Below are positions 56,200-64,000 of a stretch of DNA of 64,000 bases, piece by piece. A program made the translations under genes and the position numbers. The notes below the pieces were generated by a model. It was given only the letters and a program-made list of their open reading frames with translations. It was not told the origin of the DNA and did not search any database. Numbering within the stretch: the stretch's first letter is position 1; each line of letters starts with the position of its first letter. Source of the stretch: Hippopus hippopus (lineage: Eukaryota > Mollusca > Bivalvia > Cardiida > Cardiidae); contig OX328109.1 of assembly GCA_946811185.2 (NCBI GenBank), forward strand, positions 42,640,129-42,704,128. Reading direction: 5' to 3'.

Positions 56200-57539
56200 C
56201 GAGGGTTGTTCGATATGTAATGTGTATTGTACGATATCTCAAAAGCATTCGACTCAAATAGTGAAATGAACATTACATCCCTTCAAAGTATTCTCCACGG
56301 TTTGAAATACGTAATTTCAATCTCTGAATCCATTTCTGAAATGCGTCACGGTACGCTGATTTAGGTAGACCTCTGAGGCACTGACTGATGGCTGAGCCAA
56401 GGGCTTGTTAGGACTTGTAACGACGACCAGATAAGAACTTTTTATGTTTTGGAAAAAGGAAAAAGTCACATGGGGCTAGATCTGGAGAGTATGGTGGGTG
56501 TGGTAAGACAGTAACCGTCTCCGACTTCAAAAATTGCTTCACAAGCTCAGATGTATGTGATGGAGCATTATCATGAAGTAGACGAACATGCCTAAATCCT
56601 GACACAGGGCGTCGTTTAAGATAATATTTCTTGACCTTTTTTAGTATAACATCTTGGTAATACCGACCTGTAACACTTTTGCCCTTCGGCACCGGAATTT
56701 GTACGGCTATACCATCACATGAGAAGAATATGCAATAAAGAACCTTCTTTGTGCTTATGCTTCTTTTGGCAACTACAGGCCTTCTACTGTGTTTAGTTAG
56801 CCATATTTTGTTTCCAATTTTTCTTACTGGTTCGAAATAGTGAACCCATGTTTCGTCACCAGTAACAATGTTTGCAAATTGTCTTTGATTGAATTTGGGA
56901 AACATTTTGAGCAATTGCTTAACGGTTTGTACTCGTACCCGTTTTTGGTCATCTGTCAATATATGCGGTATCCATCTGGCAGAAATCTTTCGTACTTTCA
57001 AAATACGCTTCAAAATGAAATGCACCCGTGATAGCGATATGCCAACAGCGTTGGCAATATCACGAATCGTGTATCTGCCATCACTTTCAATTATTTCCCT
57101 GACTTTTGAGACATTTGCCTTGCCTGTTAAAGTCACAGGTCGGCCAGATTTTGCTGCATCTTTGATGGACTCTGTGCCAGTCAGAAATTTCTTTCTCCAA
57201 CTACGAACTGTCTCATAAGATACCTTATCAGACCCATAAACTTCCCCCAATTCAGTAAAAATCTGCATTACTGAATGACTGAGTTTTATTGCGAACTTTT
57301 ATATAAGCTCTAATTTCTTCAATATTCTTAATCCATTTCCCAACCATTTTTACAACAGTGGTCAACGACTAGCTCTATTGAAATGACTATAAGTTTAAAA
57401 CTATGTGGAGCTGAAGGCTCGTGTTTATACCGTTGGAAAGGTATTGAATAGAGCTATTCAAGTGTATCATCATCCACGAAATCATGCAAAGCCTTATCGC
57501 GCTGTGGTACAATACACATTACATATCGAACAGCCCTCG
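56200..57539 (-). mobile_element. Mariner-family element with intact inverted ends
   Basis: Terminal inverted repeats of 33 bp (56200-56232 and 57507-57539; outer part CGAGGGTTGTTCGATATG against CGAGGGCTGTTCGATATG) differ at one base, and both sides are flanked by TA, the mariner target duplication. The 1340-bp length and one central transposase frame on the minus strand fit a full-length mariner. It lies in MYO18A intron 1, inserted beside family A copies. Confidence 0.9.
56273..57268 (-). pseudogene. Mariner transposase with one premature stop
   Basis: The open frame 56408-57268 encodes 286 residues with helix-turn-helix regions (about 1-110) and the DD34D catalytic triad: GDETWVHYF, LHDNAPSH and YSPDLAPCD, with exactly 34 residues between the second and third Asp. 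A TAA stop at 56408-56410 follows SGRRYKS, and the same frame then continues open for 44 more codons to a TAA at 56273, matching the usual mariner C-terminal tail. So the copy appears broken by one nonsense change. In-frame coding resemblance (KFAIKLSHSV) also continues about 10 codons upstream of the first ATG to another stop, so the original start may also be lost. Confidence 0.85.
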
Positions 57540-57636
57540 TATTTAGGACAGTTAGTTATTGCATAGCAGTCTACCGTTTTATTGTGTTGAAATGTTTATG
57601 GAATATCCTATTCTTATATCAAACAATTCTGTTTCT

Positions 57637-57863
57637 TTAACCCTTTACCTAACAATCCCGGGTTTTCACGACCCTGAGAAAGAAGCCATCTGAAAACATT
57701 GTGGGAAAAGGAGAAAATGCTGGTAACCAGCATTTTCTCCTTTTCCCACAATGTTTTCTACCCTTCCCAAAACAAATTCTAATTTTGAGTCACATTAATT
57801 TGTGGTCTGTAAATGCTTCCAATTTGGACTAATCTAAAATTTTGTCATTTGGTAAAGAGTTAA
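57637..57863 (-). mobile_element. Family A MITE, complete
   Basis: TTAA at both ends, CCCTTTACCTAACAATCCCG, a perfect hairpin at about 57693-57757. Confidence 0.85.
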
Positions 57864-57900
57864 TTCTATATTACTGAATAAATAAATTGCATTACGTTGA

Positions 57901-58001
57901 CTCCCACAGCTGATCATTGTTTCGACGATGGTTATGTGGGAAAGCAGCCAGTGGCTTGGAAAGAAAATTGTGCAGAGTCAATCAATCAATCAATCAATAA
58001 A
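57901..58001 (+). mobile_element. SINE1, truncated, with 12-bp target duplication
   Basis: Only the body ATCATTGTTTCGACGATGGT..TGCAGAGTC and the (AATC) tail remain; GCATTACGTTGA flanks both sides (57889-57900, 58002-58013). Confidence 0.8.
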
Positions 58002-58117
58002 GCATTACGTTGAACTCTTTCATTAGTGAATAAATAATACGCATTTTCTCAATGGCTACAAATACAGTTGTGTCGCAAGATGAAGAGAGAGTTCAGTTAT
58101 AATCCAGAATAAAGCGG

Positions 58118-58184
58118 TGGACAGTGTAGATCAGAGATCAGACTGCATGTTCTGTGCAGTCTGATCTTGATCTACACTGTCCAC
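58118..58184. repeat. Family F palindrome
   Basis: GTGGACAGTGTAGATCAGAG pairs with GATCTACACTGTCCAC. Confidence 0.8.
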
Positions 58185-58222
58185 AAAAGCTTCTGGTGTC
58201 GTCTATGGTATGGAAAGAGTTT

Positions 58223-58922
58223 AATAAGCCTAATGATAGAGGGCTGTTGAAAACATTGTGGAAAAAGGAGAAAATGCCAGTAACCAGCATTTTCTCCATT
58301 TCCCAAAATGTTTTCTTCCCTCTTGACTAAAGATGTCATAGTTTTTACTGCATTATTAATTTATTAAGTTGTTTGCATCATTATGCACACAATTTGAACA
58401 AGTCTCAAGTTTTTTTCGATAGTCATAGGTACTAGTATTCAACTTCTAAAATGTTTGAAACTCCTTACCATGACAGGCTTTATTAACAGCCACAGCTATG
58501 AAGTTCAAGTTGCACAAAGGATAGATTTTTTACCCTTTACCACAATATTTTTTGGACTTGTCCAAATTAAATCTAAATATATATCTTTGAAAGGATTAAA
58601 AAATTTTGAGAAATGGAGAAAATGCTGATTGCCAGCATTTTAATCCTTTTTCCACAATGTTTTTAACCACATTCTTTCTCAGGGTTGTTAAAATTTAGGA
58701 TTGTTAGGTATGGGGTTAGAGAAAAGGAAACTGAAATCTGATTGATTCTAAAAATATTTCCTATACCCACAATGTTTTTTTTCTTCTTGTATCATTCAGG
58801 GAAAGTCATAATACTTTCCAACAGTTACATCAGGCACTACCATTCTCTCCTTTTGTTACAATATGTTCAAAAACCTATTTCAATGGACGTTAAAACTTTA
58901 CATTGTCTGGTAAAGGGTTAAA
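58223..58922. mobile_element. Three degenerate family A MITEs
   Basis: 58223-58425 (minus, hairpin GCCAGTAACCAGCATTTTCTCC-like), about 58530-58720 (plus) and a right half 58830-58922 ending GTCTGGTAAAGGGTTAA. Confidence 0.65.
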
Positions 58923-59102
58923 TGAAATGATGAGGAAAGTGGATACAGTAGGTTATAACATGAAAGACAAAAGTCTATTCAGTTGGGATTTTTATTGCAC
59001 ATTTTAGTAAAAAGGGCAATTATTATTTTGTCATAAAGTTGTCAGGTCACTGCCTAAAGTCAATCTAACTGTATACATTACAACTATATTTAACTTTTAA
59101 TT

Positions 59103-59330
59103 TTAACACTTTACCACACAATCCTGAGTTTTAATGACCCTGAGGAAGAAGCCTTTTGAAAACATTTTGGGAGAAGGAGAAAATGCTGGTAACCAGCATT
59201 TTCTCCTTTTCCCAAAATGTTTTCTACCCTATCAGAGAATTGCAACTCATTAGAACCAGTTTTTGAACTGTCATCTGCAGCCACTTACAAGATTGAAGAA
59301 TCTAAAGTTTGTTGTTAGGTAAAGGGTTAA
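59103..59330 (-). mobile_element. Family A MITE, complete, matched arm changes
   Basis: TTAA on both sides; hairpin arms CATTTTGGG / CCCAAAATG where the consensus is CATTGTGGG / CCCACAATG. Confidence 0.8.
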
Positions 59331-59379
59331 ACCTGTTTCTTTCCCACTAATGAAGTTTTCCTGAAAATCGAATATACCT

Positions 59380-59480
59380 TTTACCACACAATCCAGTGTA
59401 TGAATGACTACAACTTAGAAAGGCCTTTTGAAAACATTGTTAGAAAAGGAGAAAACGTTAAGGTTACCAGCATTAGAAGC
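59380..59480 (-). mobile_element. Family A MITE fragment
   Basis: TTTTACCACACAATCCAGTG to AACGTTAAGGTTACCAGCAT. Confidence 0.6.
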
Positions 59481-59851
59481 TGGGCTTTTTTTTTAAAGAA
59501 AATGTTGAGGTATTGTCGTAGCCCTGGCAACGTTGTTGTCTGCGTTGTCTTCTTTGTCTTGCAAAAACTTGGACAATTTGTAATATCTCTGGGACAAGTT
59601 GTTTACTTTCACAAGAGGAACCTATACAACATGGGCAGGTAACTCAAGCACTTGGAGCCAAGAGTTGGAACGGCATGCGGTGCTCTTGTTACCTTTTCCC
59701 TCAATGTTTTCTACCTTTGAAAGATATATTCGATCATTGGAGCAATATTTAATTTCTCATTTGCTTGATAAATATGAGCAATGCTCTTGCAAAACGGAGT
59801 TTTATGTATCTCAGTAAGGCATAACCAAGCAAGAAATCACATGGCTTGCAA

Positions 59852-60240
59852 CAGACGAAAGGGGCATTCGGACATTTGTTTAAAGTGTCGTCTCAGATCA
59901 GCCTGCGCGAATCCGAGACGACACTTTACGATAATATTAGATTTTGTGCTACAGTAGACTTGCGCAAAACAGAAAATTACATAAAAACGGAAAGTGTTGT
60001 TTCGGATTAGCCTGGGCGGACTGCGCAGGCTGATCCGAGACGACACCTTACGCAAATGTCTGAATGCTCCTTTTCGCGTGTTGCAGGCCATATTACCATG
60101 GATCCACAAAATCCATTTTGTAAAGCAACTGACTGAATCATGACTTACATTGCTGCTTTGACGGAGTATGTAGGCTCACCTGGGTTAATACTTTTTGCAG
60201 AAGCATTAAGTCCCCTTTTCATGGACTATGGTTCATATGC
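59852..60240. mobile_element. Family D MITE followed by a family B fragment
   Basis: D copy 59852-60090 (CGTCTCAGATCAGCCTGCGC; CCGAGACGACACTTTACG; end CTTTTCGCGTGTTGCAGG). B fragment about 60095-60240 (CATGGATCCACAAAATCCAT to TTCATGGACTATGGTTCA). Confidence 0.7.
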
Positions 60241-60498
60241 TTATGATATTGGCAAGTGCTAAAATTGTGTTTTCTTGTAAAAATAGAACAAGAAATGATC
60301 TAGTAACAGCCAATGGGCAGCTCCCTATCAAATAATTTATGTCAGTGCCTTGTGAGTGAGAGGGAAAGGTTGTAAGCCGACAGCGAAATCAGTGAACCCT
60401 AGACTTCAGTATGATAAGGTTATAAAAACTGTTTGATAAGACAGATCTGGACAGTGGAAAGTAACCTCAATCTGAGACTTCAGTACCTTTTTAAGGTT

Positions 60499-60690
60499 TC
60501 TCCTTGTGCCTTAGTGGCTCAGACATAAGATGAATTGTAAGCAGGAAATCATTGTTTGATCCTGGCTTGTGGCGCTGTTCGAGAGGAAATGTCCTTGAGC
60601 AATGTGCTTCTAAGGCACAGCTTAGTTCTGATTAAACCCAGGAAGTACATAGACAAGTAAACTGGCATCATTGAATGACTATTATACTGT
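60499..60690 (+). mobile_element. SINE2, diverged
   Basis: TGCCTTAGTGGCTCAGAC head, GTTTGATCCTGGC B box, TGTCCTTGAGCAATGTGCTT body as in 41466-41697. Confidence 0.65.
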
Positions 60691-60935
60691 TGTTCGACTT
60701 AATTTTGATTCAGACAGTCACAAAAAAAACTGTGAATACATTTTTGCCTCAGTCATAATATGCTGTAGTGCTTGAATCATGTGCCAGTAAACCCCAAGAT
60801 CCATATTCATGAGCCATTCTTAACTGTCAGAGCACCTTTAGAATCAACCCAACCAACATTTCCTTTCTAGGAAAAAGAGCCTAATAAAAGCAATGTCAAG
60901 GCTGCTATTTTCCAGAGTGTCTCTGCAAAGTGGAC

Positions 60936-60988
60936 AGGGTAGATCAAAGATCAGTTTGTATAGTCTGATCTTGATCTACACTGGCCGC
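60936..60988. repeat. Family F palindrome, shortened
   Basis: GGACAGGGTAGATCAAAGAT / ATCTTGATCTACACTGGCC. Confidence 0.7.
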
Positions 60989-61278
60989 TTAGGCAACTAC
61001 AGTAGTGAAAGGCACTTTTAAAGATTAAAAGCATTTTTAGTATTAGTTCCAAGAATTTTCTTAAAGTAATGCAAGTTCTGATTGGCTAAACCAAATGGTT
61101 GGGGTGGCCACAACAGAGAATAATCTGAATGGTACAGAGTGCAGCGTGGCTGCCATACATTATTTCAGACTGGGGTTATTTCAGACTGCCAAGAGGCAGT
61201 GGCAAAGGGAACCAAAGCATAGTGAATACATGTATGTGTTGGCTTTCCTCTGGAAAATATAACCACCTGTACATGTTA

Positions 61279-61501
61279 TTAACCCTTTACCACACAGTCC
61301 TGAGTTTTAACCATGAGAAAGAAGCCTTGTGAAAACATTGTTGGAAAAGGAGAAAATGCTGGTTAATACCAGCATTTTTTTCTTTTTCTTACATTATTTT
61401 CTACCATCCTAGGGAAAAATCTCCTCATTTCAGAAAAGTTAAGTTTGTCTGCTGTAAATGCTTTAAATCTGGACAAATTTTGTCTTGTGGTAAAGAGTTA
61501 A
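61279..61501 (-). mobile_element. Family A MITE, complete
   Basis: TTAA on both sides; CCCTTTACCACACAGTCCTG; hairpin with slightly expanded centre (GGTTAATACCAGC). Confidence 0.8.
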
Positions 61502-61774
61502 CGTTTTCTGTGAGAGAAAGGTGTTTTCCAAAGAAATCCATATGGCTCATTGATCGAGATACCATTTTGCAGCTACATGTTCTCAGAGACTAGAAGTTTT
61601 TTCAAAGGTGATGGCAAATTGTCAAGAAACATTTTTTAGTTATCAGTTTTGAATACAGATGATTTGTCATGGAGGAAAAGGCATGATTTAGTCTTTAGGT
61701 TTTTCACTCTTTATGTCTCACAGTTTAATTTTTTATGGTGTAGAAAGCAGTTTTCAACACTATTTCGACACTTT

Positions 61775-62015
61775 TTCAGTTATATTGCGGTGGTCAGTAC
61801 ACCTATCCATGCTTTCCTGGGGATTCTTTCACCAGTGCTTCTCACAATATTCTGTCCAAGCCACTTGCTACTTTTCCAGCTAATTATTGCCGAAACAATG
61901 ATAGGGGTAAGAGAGGAATGAACCTTGTTGCAAGACTATCATGAGAAAAAATTTGCCAAACTGGGTATTTGAACAAACCACCCCCCTGGTTTCAAGTCCT
62001 GGCAACTAATTGTAT
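61775..62015 (-). mobile_element. SINE1, diverged, minus strand
   Basis: Reads GTACACCTATCCATGCTTTC, GCCGAAACAATGATAGG and AGTCCTGGCAACTAA, the complement of the SINE1 body and head. Confidence 0.7.
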
Positions 62016-62214
62016 TATTCTGTATGTTGAAAATGTATTTAGCCCTTGTTATACAATGACTACCTCACAACAAATTGCTGAGATATTTTACCAAAAAGAT
62101 ATAAAAGAATTGAGAAACTCCTCATAATTATCCTATGTGACTTTTTATTTCCGTCTCTCTTTGTTAGACAGCAATCTTTGTTAAAAAACTTCCAATAAAT
62201 CTGATTGCATCCTG

Positions 62215-62440
62215 CGTTACCTGTTCACTCAACAGCAGAATTTTAGACTGGTCCAAAGTGAAAATATTTGTAGACTACAAATTATGGGTAGCTCAAATGA
62301 CAAAATGTATCCTTGATATGGTAGAAAACATTGTGGGAAAAAGAGAAAATGCAGCATTATTTTCTTTTTCCTGCAATGTTTTCAAAAAGCCTTCTTTATG
62401 GTCATCAAAATTCTGGACTGTGTGGTAAAAACGGTTAGGA
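62215..62440 (+). mobile_element. Family A MITE
   Basis: CTGTTCACTCAACAGCAGAA to GGACTGTGTGGTAAAA; hairpin centre shortened. Confidence 0.65.
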
Positions 62441-62499
62441 AAAAAAGCTAATTTGTTTCAATTTCAGCTGGAACTCTGGCTGGAAGTTCTGCAGAGTGT

Positions 62500-62572
62500 C
62501 TGACAGTGTAGATCTAATATCAGACTGTACTTTCTGTATTGTCTGATTTTGATCTGTCCTATCTGCAATAGC
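62500..62572. repeat. Family F palindrome, diverged
   Basis: GACAGTGTAGATCTAATATC / GATTTTGATCTGTCCTATC. Confidence 0.65.
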
Positions 62573-62610
62573 TATCTTTGTCATCTCTGGCATTTTTAGG
62601 GAGAAAAGGT

Positions 62611-62937
62611 TGATTGATTGATTGATTGAATGGTGTTTAATGCCGTTTTCAACATTATTTCAGTTATATCGCGGCGGCCAGTGCACCTATCCATGCTTTC
62701 CTGGAGTCTCTTTTACCAGTACTCCGCACAATCTTCTTTCCAAGCCACTGGCTGCTTTCCCACATAATCATCGTCGAAACAATGGTCAGTGGTGGGAGAG
62801 GAATGAATCTTGTCACAGTGACTATCATCAATCCTCGGAAAGAAATTTGCCGAGCCAGAGGTCGTAACCAGGGATTGAACCTACGACCCCCTGTTCTCAA
62901 GTCCTGCACGCTACCGACTGAGCTACCGGGGCTCGGT
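62611..62937 (-). mobile_element. SINE1, full length, minus strand
   Basis: On the minus strand: CCGAGCCCCGGTAGCTCAGT, A and B boxes (GGTTCAATCC), body, 3' domain and (AATC) tail, seen on the plus strand as (GATT)n at 62611-62628. Very similar to 53006-53330. Confidence 0.88.
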
Positions 62938-63055
62938 TAGGGAGAAAAGGAGCAGCTTACATTATGAAATAATACACTTATAAAACTTAATGTATACAAT
63001 AAATGTTATACCAGGATGTAATATCAGTCATATTTATAAAACTGCTGTGTTACCT

Positions 63056-63560
63056 TTAACCCTGTACCAAACGACAAAATTTTAGACTTGTCTAAATTGA
63101 AAGCTGTTGCAGACGACAATTTAAAGGGGGATAAAAAAATTAAATTTCTTTTGGGAAGGATTGAAAACATTGTGGGAAAAGGAGAAAATGCTGGTTACCA
63201 GCATTTTCTCCTTTTTCCACAATGTTTTCAAAAGGCGTCTTCCTGAGGGTCGTTAAAACTCGGGATTGTGTGGTAAAGAGTTAACCTTTTACCAAACGAC
63301 AAAATGTGTAAAATTCGCATACGACAAATTAAATGTGGCTCACATGATGAAATCTGTAACATTGGGTACCAGCATTTTCTCCTTTTCCCTCTATGTTTTC
63401 AAATCCTACTACCTTAAGGTCCTATAACTACGGGCATTGTGTAGTATACGGTTATGTCTTTACCAAAAGCGTAAAGGTAGACTGGTCCAAATGAAAAGTA
63501 TCTGCAGACGAAAAAATGAAATGTGGTTCAAGTGAAAATGTTTGTCTGTGAAAGGAAGAG
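63056..63560 (+). mobile_element. Three tandem family A MITEs
   Basis: Complete copy 63056-63284 with intact hairpin; the second (63281-63453) shares its TTAA and lacks the left hairpin arm; a third fragment runs to about 63560. Confidence 0.75.
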
Positions 63561-64000
63561 TTTGCGTCAGCCATTTCTACTTTGTGTCCTGCTGATGCAG
63601 AGGCTTTAAAATTTGTGACCTTGACCCATTATTTTGTGTCCTTGCTATGAGAAGCATTCTTGGACATTCCCTCTTTTAGTATTTTGTGAACTGATACTGA
63701 AAGCGAAAGAAAATACTTTAACCAGCCTGGGTCTGAAATTCATGCTGAAAATGTACATGATGCTGTCATTTTTCCAATTTTCTCAGATTTATGCATTGAG
63801 CTCAAAAATTTTTAGGGAATATAATAAATACAATCATTGGCGAATGTAAGCCATTTGCTTTAGGTCTTTTACTTCAAATGAGAATCTTAACCTCTTTAAA
63901 TTTTCTCATGGAATTTAAGCTGTCTTGTGATATGAGACCGTAGATCTGTGCAAAACTTGAAATTTGCGGCAGACTAAAAGAATTTACCCTTTATCAAGGC
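63561..64000. other. MYO18A intron DNA, nothing recognised
   Basis: No gene, splice-flanked exon or repeat family supported. Confidence 0.4.

Noticed and set aside
62860..62937. Possible tRNA gene on the minus strand
   Set aside because: It is the head of a full-length SINE1.
51208..64000. Search for further MYO18A exons (motor domain)
   Set aside because: No splice-flanked segment with myosin motifs such as the P-loop was recognised; the gene probably continues beyond the window.

Overview
This window is animal nuclear DNA: AT-rich, gene-poor, with split genes, GT-AG introns of 0.3 to 13 kb, tRNA-derived SINEs, hundreds of bases of inverted repeats and eukaryotic DNA transposons. The repeat mix (V-SINE/RUDI-like SINEs ending in AATC repeats, Helentron-type elements with core tandem repeats like the molluscan 'pearl' elements, GTCCGTCCGTC blocks) and the gene content (PAN-sushi-C-type lectin, FG-GAP protein) point to a bivalve mollusc. 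The species cannot be fixed from sequence alone. || Genes, all on the + strand. (1) 2748-8977: six exons encoding a 430-residue secreted protein with three FG-GAP/VCBS-type calcium loops; all five splice junctions agree in phase. (2) 11996-38952: seven exons encoding a 369-residue secreted protein, signal peptide-PAN/apple-sushi-sushi-C-type lectin domain; a 28-nt micro-exon restores the frame between the PAN and sushi exons. (3) 47699-48739: first coding exon of a MYO18A (unconventional myosin XVIIIa) orthologue, with the KE-rich start and the PDZ domain; the motor and coiled coil lie beyond the right edge. || Transposons. A hAT element (48966-51199) with an exact 8-bp target duplication sits in MYO18A intron 1. 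Two mariner elements are present: 56200-57539, nearly intact, with 33-bp inverted ends and one in-frame stop, and 39336-40664, decayed. The dominant repeat, called family A here, is a ~225-bp TTAA-flanked MITE with a near-perfect 65-67-nt central hairpin; I see roughly 45 whole or partial copies, densest from 31 kb onward. Other families: B (TIR like GAGCCATGCTCTGTGAAAAG), D (CGTCTCGGAT arms), E and F (short palindromes), SINE1 and SINE2, two Helentron-like families, a ~55-bp minisatellite, a ~35-bp minisatellite made of splice-acceptor-like units, and a ~534-bp tandem repeat carrying CRE and YY1-type motifs. || The strongest non-gene observation is that family A hairpins in different copies carry matched, symmetric substitutions in both arms, as if the arms are corrected against each other; family F shows the same once. 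Several elements are nested, which gives a relative age order and confirms the target sites. No RNA gene, operon, CRISPR array or bacterial feature was found.
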